Source: Caulobacteraceae bacterium UBA5005 (GTDB lineage: Bacteria; Pseudomonadota; Alphaproteobacteria; Caulobacterales; Caulobacteraceae). Taken from it: a stretch of DNA of 33,042 bases. Shown in pieces: positions 6,641 through 15,311 of the stretch. Position 1 is the first letter of the stretch; each line of letters opens with the position of its first letter. The DNA lies in the NCBI GenBank assembly GCA_002398405.1, contig DGYN01000038.1:1-33042 (forward strand), read 5' to 3'. A program made the translations under genes and the position numbers. The notes under the pieces were generated by a model. It was given only the letters and a program-made list of their open reading frames with translations, was not told where the DNA came from and did no database searches.

Positions 6641-8611
6641 CTACTCCCGCGCCAAAGCATCCACTGGGTCGAGGGCCGCGGCGTTGCGCGCCGGCAGCCA
6701 GCCGAACACCACTCCGATCATGGTCGAGACGGTGAAGGCCGCCAGCATGACCATGGGTGAGAAGTCGAGTTTGAAGTCCTTCACGAAGAGCCCGAAAATC
6801 GCGCCCGCCAACAGGGACAGCAGCACCCCGATCAGGCCGCCGATCAGGCAGACCAGGATCGCCTCGATGATGAACTGCGAAAGGATGTCCGACCGCCGGG
6901 CCCCGACCGCGGTGCGCACCCCGATCTCCCGCGTCCGCTCCGACACCGAAACCAGCATGATGTTCATCACCCCGATGCCGCCCACGAGCAGCGATATGCC
7001 GCCGATGAAGCCGAACAGGGCCGAGAAGATCAAGGTGATCTGGCCAAGCTGCTGGCGGATGGCCTCTGACGAGAACAGGAAGAAGTCCTGCTTGCCGCCG
7101 TGCCGGGCCCTCAGCAGCATGACAATGGCCTTCTCGGCGGCCGCCGAGGAAACGCCATCCTTGACCTTGACGGTGATGGTCTGAAGCGTCGCCTGACGCA
7201 CCATGCGGGTCATCACCGTGGTGTAGGGCATGTAGACGGTCAGGCTGTCGCCGCCGAACATGGCCTGCATGCCCTCGGCCTTGGCGGTGACGCCCACCAC
7301 CCGCGTGGGCGTGCTGCCCACCAGCAGGGTCTTGCCGATCGGATCGACGTTGGGGAACATCTTCTTGGCGGCGTTGTCGTCGATGACCACCTCCTGGGCG
7401 GCAAAGCGGACGCTTTGTTCGTCCAGGGCCCGGCCCTTGGCGATCTTGATGTTCTGGACGCGGAAGTTCTGCGCGCCGACGCCGTTGATCTGCGCCCGGC
7501 CGCTGATGTTCCCGACCCTGACCGTTCGACCGGTGTTAAGGTTGGGCGAGACCGCGTCGATGTAGGGCAGCTTGGCCAGGGCGTCGGCGTCCGACGCCTT
7601 CAGGGTGCTGACCTGCATGGAGCGTTCGTCGCCCGGTCCCTCCCCCGGCATGATGGTGATGGAGTCCGAGCCCAGGGAGCCGACGCCCTCGAGCACGGTC
7701 TTCTGGGCGCCCCCCACCAGCCCCAGGATGATGACCACCGAGGCGATGCCGATGATGATGCCGAGCATGGTCAGGACCGTGCGCAGCTTGTGAGCGTTCA
7801 TGGCCAGAAGCGCCATGCGCGCGGCCTCGCCCACCCGGTCGATGACGGCCCCCCAGGACTCCTTCTGGTCTATAATGGTCAGCTCCACCGGCGGCGGCGC
7901 GGGCGGGGCGTCGGGGTTTTCCCGGTCGGAGACGATCTCGCCGTCGCTGATCTCGATGATCCGGCGCGCATGCATGGCGACCTTGGGGTCGTGGGTCACC
8001 AGGATGATGGTGTGGCCCTCGGCGTTCAGCTCCTGAAGGATCTTGATCATCTCGGCGCCGGACTTGGTGTCCAGGGCGCCGGTAGGCTCGTCGGCCAGGA
8101 TGATCTCGCCGCCGTTCATCAGGGCGCGGGCCACGCTGACCCGCTGCTGCTGACCGCCGGAAAGCTCGTTGGGACGGTGGGTGATGCGATCGGCGAGGCC
8201 GAGCCTTCCCAGCAGGGCCAGGGCCCGGTCGCGCCGCGCGCCGCGGCTCTTGCCGGCATAGACGGCCGGCACCTCGACATTGCCGCGGGCGTCAAGGTCG
8301 GCGAGCAGGTGATAACGCTGGAAGATGAAGCCGAAGTGCTCGCGCCGAAGGCCCGCCAGCTCGTCTGGCCCCATCTTTTTCACGCTTCGGCCCGCGACGC
8401 GGTAGCCGCCCTGGGTCGGACGATCCAGGCAGCCCAGGATGTTCATCAGGGTCGACTTGCCCGACCCCGACTGGCCCATGATGGCCACCATCTCGCCGGC
8501 GCGGATGGTCAGGTTGACGCCCTTCAGGGCATGGATGGCGTGGTCGCCGGCCTGATAGCTGCGCCAGACGTTCTTGAGCTGGATGAGCGGCGGCTTCTTC
8601 TTCTCTTCCAC
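6641..8611 (-). CDS. macB: MacB-like ABC transporter, fused ATPase and permease
   Basis: A 656-residue type VII ABC protein. The N-terminal ATPase has Walker A GQSGSGKST (46-54), signature LSGGQQQR, Walker B IILADEP and the switch His in LVTHD. A linker (Pro-rich, about 230-265) leads to the first transmembrane helix (LRTVLTMLGIIIGIASVVII), a large periplasmic domain, and three C-terminal helices with the FtsX-like VSERTREIGVRTAVGAR block. This matches MacB mechanotransmission exporters, which push substrates from the periplasm through an outer-membrane channel. The GTG at 8611 gives VEEKKKPPLIQL and lies 4 bp after the stop of the membrane-fusion gene; the frame stays open further upstream but is not family-like. 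The substrate is unknown and no outer-membrane channel gene is nearby. Confidence 0.93.
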   Translation of the reverse strand: MEEKKKPPLIQLKNVWRSYQAGDHAIHALKGVNLTIRAGEMVAIMGQSGSGKSTLMNILGCLDRPTQGGYRVAGRSVKKMGPDELAGLRREHFGFIFQRYHLLADLDARGNVEVPAVYAGKSRGARRDRALALLGRLGLADRITHRPNELSGGQQQRVSVARALMNGGEIILADEPTGALDTKSGAEMIKILQELNAEGHTIILVTHDPKVAMHARRIIEISDGEIVSDRENPDAPPAPPPVELTIIDQKESWGAVIDRVGEAARMALLAMNAHKLRTVLTMLGIIIGIASVVIILGLVGGAQKTVLEGVGSLGSDSITIMPGEGPGDERSMQVSTLKASDADALAKLPYIDAVSPNLNTGRTVRVGNISGRAQINGVGAQNFRVQNIKIAKGRALDEQSVRFAAQEVVIDDNAAKKMFPNVDPIGKTLLVGSTPTRVVGVTAKAEGMQAMFGGDSLTVYMPYTTVMTRMVRQATLQTITVKVKDGVSSAAAEKAIVMLLRARHGGKQDFFLFSSEAIRQQLGQITLIFSALFGFIGGISLLVGGIGVMNIMLVSVSERTREIGVRTAVGARRSDILSQFIIEAILVCLIGGLIGVLLSLLAGAIFGLFVKDFKLDFSPMVMLAAFTVSTMIGVVFGWLPARNAAALDPVDALARE

Positions 8612-8615
8612 CCGC

Positions 8616-9875
8616 CTAGTTCCCGACTTTGACGGTGACGCCGCTCTTTTGTTTGTCCTTGGCCTTCTGTTTGTCCTTGGACTTTTGCTTGGCCTTCTGA
8701 TCAGCCTTTTGCTTGTCGCGGTCCTGGATCGGCATCCCGGAGATCGACGCGTCCCAGCTGTCGGCGACCACCACCTTGTCGCCCGCGGCAAGGCCGGCGA
8801 TGACCTGGGCGTGGCTGTTGTCGTTGAGGCCGATGCTGACGATCTTTTCGTCGGCGGTCTTGTTGTCGCGGCGCAGGACCTTCACCTTGTAGCGGCCGTC
8901 GGGCAGCTTCTCGCCAAGGCCCGCCGAGGGCATGGCCAGCACGTTCTTGGCCCGGCCGATGATGACGTTGACCTGGGCGGTCATGGCCGGCCTGAGCTGG
9001 CCGTCAGGATTGGGAACGTCGAACAGGGCGTTGTAATAGACCGGCGCATTGGGCTGGCCGGTGAGGTTCTCGCCGGCGTTTTCGGGGGCGGGCTCGATGG
9101 CGCGCAGGATGGCGTTGTAGCGCTTGTCCGGGTCGCCCAGCACGGTGAACCAGGCCGACTGGCCCGGCTTGATGTGCAGGACGTCGGCTTCCGAGATCTG
9201 GGCCTTGACCGTCATGATGTCGAGCTTGGCCAGCCTAACGATGGTCGGGGCCTGCTGGACGGCGTTGACCGTCTGGCCCTCGCGCACCACCAGGGCGGCG
9301 ACCACGCCGTCGATCGGAGCAGTGATGTTGGTGCGGGCCAGGTCTACCTTTGCCCGGTCGACGTTGTACTCGGCCTGGCGGATACGGGCATCAATGGAGC
9401 GCGCCTGGGCGCGGCTGACCTTGAGGTCCGCCTCGATGCGTTCGAAGTTCGACCGGCTGGTGTAGCCGCGGTCGACCAGGCTGCGCTGGCGCTCGAGTTC
9501 GAGCTCGTTGCGCATCAGGCCCGCTTCGTTCTGAGCCTTGGAGGCCTGGGCCTCGATGAGCTGGGCCTCGGCGCTGCGCAGGGCGTTCTGCTGAACCAGG
9601 GGATCGATGACGGCCAGGAGTTGGCCGCGCCGCACCTGGTCGCCGAGCGCGACCTTCAATTGAACCTGACCGGACGCCTGGGCGCCGACGTTGATCACCT
9701 CCAGCGGCTGCAGGGCGCCCGCGCCGAGCACGGTCTTTTCGAGGTCCATGACCGCGGCTTCCTCGGTAAGATAGCGGTCGCCCTTGCCCTTGCCGCCAGG
9801 GCCGCCCTGGTTGCCGCAAGCGATCAGGCCGAGGGTCAGGGCCGCGATCACGGCGGTGACAAAGGTGGTTCTCAT
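8616..9875 (-). CDS. macA: Lipoprotein membrane-fusion protein (MacA/HlyD-like periplasmic adaptor)
   Basis: A 419-residue adaptor linking an inner-membrane ABC transporter to the outer membrane. The N-terminus MRTTFVTAVIAALTLGLIAC has a lipobox with Cys20. Then come a lipoyl/barrel half (VINVGAQASGQV, VKVALGDQVRRGQLLAVID), a long coiled-coil hairpin (about 95-165), the second half (ITAPIDGVVAAL, VREGQTVNA) and a beta-barrel and membrane-proximal domain. The last 35 residues are a Lys/Gln/Asp repeat tail not usual in MacA. An alternative GTG at 9917 overlaps the upstream stop (GTGA), but would bury the lipobox behind 14 extra residues, so the ATG at 9875 was chosen. It precedes the macB-like gene by 4 bp. 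Confidence 0.9.
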   Translation of the reverse strand: MRTTFVTAVIAALTLGLIACGNQGGPGGKGKGDRYLTEEAAVMDLEKTVLGAGALQPLEVINVGAQASGQVQLKVALGDQVRRGQLLAVIDPLVQQNALRSAEAQLIEAQASKAQNEAGLMRNELELERQRSLVDRGYTSRSNFERIEADLKVSRAQARSIDARIRQAEYNVDRAKVDLARTNITAPIDGVVAALVVREGQTVNAVQQAPTIVRLAKLDIMTVKAQISEADVLHIKPGQSAWFTVLGDPDKRYNAILRAIEPAPENAGENLTGQPNAPVYYNALFDVPNPDGQLRPAMTAQVNVIIGRAKNVLAMPSAGLGEKLPDGRYKVKVLRRDNKTADEKIVSIGLNDNSHAQVIAGLAAGDKVVVADSWDASISGMPIQDRDKQKADQKAKQKSKDKQKAKDKQKSGVTVKVGN

Positions 9876-9913
9876 GACTTGGGGCAAAACGCCCTCCCCG
9901 TAAGTGACCCGGC

Positions 9914-11407
9914 TCACGACGCGGCCGGTTTGAACATCAGGCGGAACAGTTCGGCGAGCTTGGGCGGCTGGCCGGTGCGAAGCAGGCTGGCGCGGAACAC
10001 CCGGCCCAGGAGCCAGACCTCCGCGGTGACAAAGGCGATGAGCAGGATGCTGGTGCCGATCACCTCGTACGGCTCCACGCCGACACCCATCCGGGCCATC
10101 ATGGCGAAGGGCGTGTAGACGGGAATCCAGGACAGTATCTTGGCGGCCAGGGCGTCAGGATTGCTGATCAGCGAGCCCAGGGCGAAGAAGGGCAGGAAGA
10201 GGCCAAGGCTGATGGGCGACAGGTAGGCCTGGGCGTCGGTAATGCTCTCGCACATGGCGCCCACGGTCAGGAAGATCGAGGCGCAGATCAGATAGCCGGT
10301 GACGAAATAGAACAGCAGGGCCACCGCCAGCCAGGGCGAATTGACCGAGGCCAGGGCCGGCGCCACCCATTCCATCGGACCGGATGGCATCAACTGGGCC
10401 ATGCCGAGCACACAGGCGCCCCAGACGATGATCACTGAAAACCCGACCCCGACGATGCCGATCAGCTTGCCGTACATCAGCTCACCCGGGCTGACGCAGG
10501 CCAGGATCGCCTCCAGGAGCTTGTTGGACCGCTCCTCGAGCACCCCCTGCAGCAGCCAGGCGCCGGAGGTAAAGACCGAGATCAACAGGAAATAGGCGAT
10601 GCCCAGCGGCAGGATCGACTGCATCCTGAGGCGGCTGCGGCCCTCGCCCCTGGGCGGAGCGCTCACCGCCAGGGGAGCGGCCGCGGTCTGGATTTGCAGG
10701 GCGGTGGCCGGGTCCAGGCCGGCCGCGGTCGCGGCTTCGGCGCGCACCGAATTGTTCAGTTCGCGGCGCACCGCGTCGACCAGATTGAAGTTGCCGCCGC
10801 TGGTCCAGATGCGCACGGCAACGCCCGGCTTTCCGAAATCAGCCGGCACATAGATGGCGGCGGCCGCCGGTTCGACGCCCTTGGGCCGGCCAGTTCCGCC
10901 GATCAGATAGCGCCCCACAGCCTGGCCGAAAGCCTCGGCCCCCATGTCGACCGGGACATCGGCAGGGACCTTAGCCCGCATCAGGTCCGGCGCAGGGGGC
11001 GTGAAGGCCGGCGCATCGTCAGGCAAAGGCCCCGCCTCCTTGAGCGCCGCGGCATAGCCGCCGGAGGCCGTGAAGGCCCTGGCTTCATCGTCCCCGAAGG
11101 GCCGCTCGCCGTCGTCCCAGACCGCCTCTGGCCTGGGGGATTTCAAGCCCCAGCGCGCGGCGTAGGCCGCAAGGTCATAGAGAATCTGGTGCTGATGGTT
11201 GAGGTCGATCCGCTGCTCGATGGCCGCCTCATAGCGGCCCGTGGCGTCGACCAGATAGAAGCGGCTGGTCTCCGGCGGCTCCATGAGCTTGCCGAACAGG
11301 GGCATGACCACCAGCATCAGGGGCATGATCAGGAGGGTGACCCAGAAGCTGCGGGTCCTGGCGATCTGCAGGAACTCGCGGCGGGCGACGATCAGGACGC
11401 GTCTCAT
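9914..11407 (-). CDS. ABC-2 type permease (NatB-like)
   Basis: A 497-residue permease of the NatB / ABC2_membrane_3 kind. It has one N-terminal transmembrane helix (SFWVTLLIMPLMLVVMPLFG), then a large extracytoplasmic region of about 240 residues. Five or six helices follow from about residue 265, including ILPLGIAYFLLISVFTSGAW followed by LLQGVLEERSNKLLEAILAC. The EERSNKLLEAIL element is typical of NatB coupling helices. It pairs with the ATPase encoded immediately upstream, whose stop overlaps its ATG (ATGA). Known homologues export sodium, drugs or unknown small molecules; the substrate here cannot be told. It is the second gene of the five-gene export operon. Confidence 0.9.
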   Translation of the reverse strand: MRRVLIVARREFLQIARTRSFWVTLLIMPLMLVVMPLFGKLMEPPETSRFYLVDATGRYEAAIEQRIDLNHQHQILYDLAAYAARWGLKSPRPEAVWDDGERPFGDDEARAFTASGGYAAALKEAGPLPDDAPAFTPPAPDLMRAKVPADVPVDMGAEAFGQAVGRYLIGGTGRPKGVEPAAAAIYVPADFGKPGVAVRIWTSGGNFNLVDAVRRELNNSVRAEAATAAGLDPATALQIQTAAAPLAVSAPPRGEGRSRLRMQSILPLGIAYFLLISVFTSGAWLLQGVLEERSNKLLEAILACVSPGELMYGKLIGIVGVGFSVIIVWGACVLGMAQLMPSGPMEWVAPALASVNSPWLAVALLFYFVTGYLICASIFLTVGAMCESITDAQAYLSPISLGLFLPFFALGSLISNPDALAAKILSWIPVYTPFAMMARMGVGVEPYEVIGTSILLIAFVTAEVWLLGRVFRASLLRTGQPPKLAELFRLMFKPAAS

Positions 11408-12336
11408 GCCGCGGCCTCCGCCTGAGCCGTCTCAAGCGGCTCGCCGACCAGATGCAGGAAAACGTCGTGCAAACTGGCGCGGTGGGTCTCGAAATCGCGG
11501 AGCGCGAAGCTGCGCTCGATACAGGCCTGCAAGAGATCACCGGCCTGCGCGCCAGGCTTTAGGGTCACCTCCCAGTCGGTCCAGTCGTCGCGTATCGCAA
11601 GCGCCTTGAACGCCGCCACGCCGGGCAGGCCCTTGGGCTCGGTCTTCGCCGTCAGCATCACCCGGCCGGGCAGCAGGCGGCGCGCCTCGTCGGGGCTGCC
11701 GTCGAACACCTTTTTCCCGCGCGCCAGCAGCAGGAGCCGGTCCGACAACCGCTCGGCGTGCTGCATGACGTGGGTCGAAAAGACCACTGTGGAGCCCTGT
11801 TTGGCCATCTCCAGAACGGTGTCTTCCAGGGCGCCCTGATTGACCGGATCGAGGCCCGAGAAGGGCTCATCGAGGATCAACAGCTTGGGCGAATTGACCA
11901 GGGCGGCGGCAAGCTGGACCTTCTGGGCCATGCCCTTGGAAAGCTTCTGCACCGGCTTCTTCAGCCAGTCGCCAAGGCCGAACCGCTCCAGCAGCACCTT
12001 GCCCTGCGCCTTGGCGTCGGCCTTGGTCATGCCCTTCAGGCGCCCGAAATAGGTGACGACGTCGATAGAGGTCATGCCGCGGTAGAGGCCGCGCTCCTCT
12101 GGCAGGAAACCGACCTCGGACGCATGCTCGCGCCCCGGCGGCCCGCCAAGGATTTCGATCTCGCCGGAAGTCGGCTTGAGGATGTCCAGCGCCATTCGCA
12201 GGCTGGTGGTCTTGCCCGCCCCGTTGGCGCCCAGGAAGCCGAAAATCTTCCCCTCCGGCGCCCAGAAGGAGAGCCCATCGACCGCCGTGAAGGCGCCGAA
12301 GGTTTTCACCACATTGCGAAACTCGAGAACCGCCAC
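11404..12336 (-). CDS. ABC transporter ATP-binding protein (NatA-like)
   Basis: A 310-residue ATPase. Walker A GANGAGKTT is at 36-44, with Q-loop region GFLPEERGLYRGMT, the NatA-type signature LSKGMAQK in place of LSGGQ, Walker B LLILDEPFSGLDP and switch His in FSTHVMQ. A C-terminal extension of about 80 residues (from about 230) is typical of ABC-2 partners. It powers the permease encoded next, with which it overlaps by 4 bp. The start is a GTG at 12336 with GAGAGGGG upstream. It is the first gene of the export operon, and a palindrome lies about 40 bp before it. Confidence in the class is high; the substrate is unknown. Confidence 0.93.
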   Translation of the reverse strand: MAVLEFRNVVKTFGAFTAVDGLSFWAPEGKIFGFLGANGAGKTTSLRMALDILKPTSGEIEILGGPPGREHASEVGFLPEERGLYRGMTSIDVVTYFGRLKGMTKADAKAQGKVLLERFGLGDWLKKPVQKLSKGMAQKVQLAAALVNSPKLLILDEPFSGLDPVNQGALEDTVLEMAKQGSTVVFSTHVMQHAERLSDRLLLLARGKKVFDGSPDEARRLLPGRVMLTAKTEPKGLPGVAAFKALAIRDDWTDWEVTLKPGAQAGDLLQACIERSFALRDFETHRASLHDVFLHLVGEPLETAQAEAAA

Positions 12337-12373
12337 GATCGACCCGCCCCTCTCGCGCCCTCACCTACAGGAT

Positions 12374-12394
12374 ATTTATCGAAAGTCGATTAAT
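12374..12394. promoter_or_regulatory. Palindromic operator-like site ahead of the export operon
   Basis: ATTTATCGA-AAG-TCGATTAAT is an inverted repeat with 9 of 10 matching positions per arm and a 3-nt centre, inside an AT-rich patch (12371-12400). It lies about 40 bp before the GTG of the NatA-like ATPase gene, where the promoter is expected; GATAAAT on the minus strand within it could be a -10 box. The dyad fits a dimeric repressor such as a TetR or MarR member, but the regulator is not in the window. Confidence 0.45.
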
Positions 12395-12557
12395 TTTTAT
12401 CGCTGTCCGTGGGAAAAATGGACACGCCCACCCACGATTGTAAGGCTCGCGGTAAAGCCCCACTCGCATAGTCGCGCGGCGGCCACAGTTCCTTACTTGC
12501 ACCCACTCTTAGGAGGTCGCCGCAGGGAGCGGATTTGGATGCAAGCGGCGGCCCGAT

Positions 12558-14723
12558 TTAGGCTCGCAGCTGCGCCTTATCGATCGGCAGTTCGCGCAGG
12601 CGTTTCCCGGTCGCCGCGAAGATGGCGTTGGAAAGCGCCGGCAGGGCGGGCGGAAGGCCCGGCTCGCCCAGGCCGGTCGGGGGGTTGTCCGACAGGATGA
12701 AGGCTACCTCGACCTCTGGAGCCTCTGAGATCCGCATCAGGGGATTGTCGCCGAAGTGGCCCTGGACGCAGGCGCCCTTGTCGATGGTGATCCTCTGGTG
12801 CAGGGCGCAGGAGATGCCGTCGAGGATCGAGCCCTCGACCTGATTGATGGCGCCGGAGGGGTTGACGATCTGGCGGCCGACATCGACCGCCGCCCAGACC
12901 TTCTTGACCGCCACGGTCCCGTCGGTCTCGACCTCGACTTCGATGACCTCTGAGACATAGCCGGCGTGGCTGTAGTGGAAGGCGGTCCCAAGGCCGTGGC
13001 GGGCGGGCAGTTTGCGGCCCCAGCCGGACATCTCGGCGGCCTTGCGGACGCAGGCGGCCATGCGAACGGCGTCGTAGTCGCCGTCCTTCTTGGCGGCCAG
13101 CAGCTTCAAGCGGAAGGCCACCGGATCCTGGCCGCCGGCATGGGCCAGCTCGTCGATGAAGGACTGAATGACGAAGCCAAGCGCATTGGCCCTGGGGGCC
13201 CGAAGCGATCCGATCGGCACCACGCTCTGCACCGTGGAAAGGTCGTAGCGGAAGTTGGGCACGAACCCGGCCGGGAACTCCGCCGGGGACATGGAGGCCT
13301 GGTTGGCGATGGCCGTCCCCTCGGCCATGGTGACGAAGTGGTCTTCCCAGGCGGTAAGATTGCCTTGCGCGTCCACCGCCCCCTTGAGGGTGTGGAACCC
13401 GGCCGGGCGGTAGAAGTCGAACTTCATGTCGTCTTCGCGCGAGGCGATCAGTTTCACCGGCGCGCCGACCTTTTGCGATATCCAGGCGGCCTCGACCGCC
13501 GGATCGGCCTGGCCCTTGCGGCCGAAGGCGCCGCCGGCCCGCATGACATGGACGGTGATGTCCTGGCCCTTCAGGCCCAGGGTGCGGGCGACCAGTTGCC
13601 TGGCCGCGTCGGGGTTCTGGGTCGAGACCCAAAGCTCCGCCTTGGCCCCCGTGACATTCGCCGTGCAGGTCTGGGGCTCCAGGCTCGCATGGGCCAGCCA
13701 CGGATAGGCGTAGGAGGCGGATACGGTCTTGACCCCGGCCTGTTTCAGCGCCGCCGCCGTGTCGCCGTCCTTGCGCTCGGTGCGCAGGGGGGCGGAGGCC
13801 TGGCACTGGCTCGCCTGGGCCTTGAAGGCCGCCGTCGAGTTCAGCCTGGCGGGGTCGATGTCCCACTTGGCGTTCAGCTTGGCGCGGGCCTGCTGGGCAG
13901 TCCACCAGCTGTCGGCGACGATGGCGACGCCGGGCAGAAGGCCGCCCATCTGGGTCGATTTTCCTTCGACGATGAAGGCGTCCTTGACGCCCTTGACCGC
14001 CTTGACGGCGGCAAGGTCGGCGGACAGGCATTTGGAGCCCCACACCGGCGACTTGACGTAGTGGGCGTAGAGCATCCCCGGGACCTGGGTGTCGATGCTG
14101 AAGATCGGCTCACCCCTGCCGATGGCCGGAGCGTCGAGCTGAGCCACCGGTTTGCCGATGATGGTGAAGTCCTTCGGCTCCTTCAGCCGGATCGACCCGG
14201 CCGCGGGCGCCGGCAGAGCGGCGGCCTTGGCGGCCAGGGCGCCGTAGGTCGCGCTGCGGTTTGAGGCGCGGTGATAGACCACGCTCTTTGATGTTGTGCA
14301 CTCGGCGGGCTGCACGCCCCAGTCCTTGGCGGCGGCGGCGATGAGCAAGGCTCGGCCGGCGGCCCCCACCTGGCGCATGGGCATCCATTCGGTGGCGATC
14401 GAGCGCGATCCGCCGGAGGACTGGCGGCCGAAGGTGGCCGGGTCTGAGGGCGCCTGAACCGCCTTCACCCTGGACCAGTCGGCGTCAAGCTCGTCGGCAA
14501 TGATCATCACCAGCGAGGTCTTGATGCCCTGACCCATGTCCGGATTCTTGGCCATGATGGTCACCGCGCCGTCGGGGGCGATGGTGACATAGGCGTTGAC
14601 CTTGCCAGCCGCCGCGGCGGTCTGGGCCGAGCCGCGCGTGGTCATGGAAAGGCCGATCATCAGGCCGCCGCCGGCGGCCGCGCCACTGATCAGGAATTGG
14701 CGGCGGGAAGCTTGGACCTTCAT
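12558..14723 (-). CDS. Molybdopterin-binding large subunit, IorB-like (xanthine dehydrogenase family), Tat-exported
   Basis: A 721-residue catalytic subunit of a periplasmic molybdenum hydroxylase. The twin-arginine signal SRRQFLISG is at residues 6-14, so the folded cofactor enzyme is exported by Tat. Family blocks include NPDMGQGIKTS, GGSRS, RAGGAFGRKG, SLRAPRANALGF, VNPSGAINQVEGSILDGIS and the C-terminal GLGEPGLPPALPALSNAIFA, whose Glu is the likely catalytic base. The closest described relatives are isoquinoline 1-oxidoreductase beta subunits and membrane-linked aldehyde dehydrogenases; the substrate is uncertain. AAGGAGG lies 7 nt before the ATG and inside the end of the iron-sulfur subunit gene, 2 bp upstream. 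No cytochrome subunit gene is adjacent, so electrons must go to a carrier encoded elsewhere. Confidence 0.9.
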   Translation of the reverse strand: MKVQASRRQFLISGAAAGGGLMIGLSMTTRGSAQTAAAAGKVNAYVTIAPDGAVTIMAKNPDMGQGIKTSLVMIIADELDADWSRVKAVQAPSDPATFGRQSSGGSRSIATEWMPMRQVGAAGRALLIAAAAKDWGVQPAECTTSKSVVYHRASNRSATYGALAAKAAALPAPAAGSIRLKEPKDFTIIGKPVAQLDAPAIGRGEPIFSIDTQVPGMLYAHYVKSPVWGSKCLSADLAAVKAVKGVKDAFIVEGKSTQMGGLLPGVAIVADSWWTAQQARAKLNAKWDIDPARLNSTAAFKAQASQCQASAPLRTERKDGDTAAALKQAGVKTVSASYAYPWLAHASLEPQTCTANVTGAKAELWVSTQNPDAARQLVARTLGLKGQDITVHVMRAGGAFGRKGQADPAVEAAWISQKVGAPVKLIASREDDMKFDFYRPAGFHTLKGAVDAQGNLTAWEDHFVTMAEGTAIANQASMSPAEFPAGFVPNFRYDLSTVQSVVPIGSLRAPRANALGFVIQSFIDELAHAGGQDPVAFRLKLLAAKKDGDYDAVRMAACVRKAAEMSGWGRKLPARHGLGTAFHYSHAGYVSEVIEVEVETDGTVAVKKVWAAVDVGRQIVNPSGAINQVEGSILDGISCALHQRITIDKGACVQGHFGDNPLMRISEAPEVEVAFILSDNPPTGLGEPGLPPALPALSNAIFAATGKRLRELPIDKAQLRA

Positions 14724-14725
14724 GA

Positions 14726-15190
14726 TCAAACCTCCTTCTGGCCGGAGGCGCGTTTGATGGCCTTGCGGATGCGGATGTAGGTGGCGCAGCGGCAGAGGTT
14801 GCCGTTCATGGCCTGGTCGATGTCCGCGTCGGTAGGCTGCGGCTTGGACTTGATCAGGGCCGTCGCCGACATGATCTGTCCCGGCTGGCAGTAGCCGCAC
14901 TGGGCGACATCGAGATCGGTCCAGGCCGCCTGGACCTTTTGGCCGACGGGATCGGCGCTCATCGCCTCAATGGTCACCACCTTGGCGTTTCCGACGCTGG
15001 AGACCGGTGTGATGCAGGACCTCGCGGGCCGGCCATCGATATGCACGGTGCAGGCCCCGCATTGGGCCATGCCGCAGCCGTACTTGGGGCCCAGGACCCC
15101 GAGGTCCTCCCGCAGCACCCAAAGCAGGGGTTTGGCCGGATCGACGTCGGCCGTCATGGACTTGCCGTTTACGCTGAGACTGAAGGCCAT
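14726..15190 (-). CDS. [2Fe-2S] small subunit, IorA-like
   Basis: A 154-residue electron-transfer subunit with two [2Fe-2S] clusters. The plant-ferredoxin-type cluster is bound by C39, C44, C47 and C59 (CGMAQCGAC); the second by C98, C101, C133 and C135 (CGYCQPGQ and NLCRC). It moves electrons from the molybdenum site of the partner subunit to an external acceptor. There is no signal peptide, so it is probably co-exported with the Tat-tagged large subunit. AGGAGG precedes the ATG by 5 nt. It is the first gene of the two-gene operon and divergent from the secreted DUF gene at 15312 (121-bp shared upstream region). Confidence 0.95.
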   Translation of the reverse strand: MAFSLSVNGKSMTADVDPAKPLLWVLREDLGVLGPKYGCGMAQCGACTVHIDGRPARSCITPVSSVGNAKVVTIEAMSADPVGQKVQAAWTDLDVAQCGYCQPGQIMSATALIKSKPQPTDADIDQAMNGNLCRCATYIRIRKAIKRASGQKEV

Positions 15191-15311
15191 CCCTTCCTCC
15201 TGTCGTGCTGCGGATGTGGGAGGAGCCTACGCCGGGATTGTGACGGACGCCAGCGTGGCCCTGTGGGGCGCGAGGTGCTAGGTCTCAGGAAAACAGGGGG
15301 AAACAAACAGT

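Noticed and set aside
7100..8632. Long plus-strand open frame (about 510 codons) opposite the MacB-like gene
   Set aside because: It is the antisense shadow of a clear ABC transporter; the translation is His/Gly/Asp-rich with no domain, as expected in high-GC DNA.
8574..10118. Long plus-strand open frame opposite the membrane-fusion gene
   Set aside because: Antisense to a well-defined adaptor protein; composition is shadow-like (Val/Gly/Asp-rich) and no ribosome site fits.
12966..14264. 432-codon plus-strand frame opposite the molybdopterin subunit
   Set aside because: Mirror of the strongly conserved IorB-like protein; no recognisable domain.
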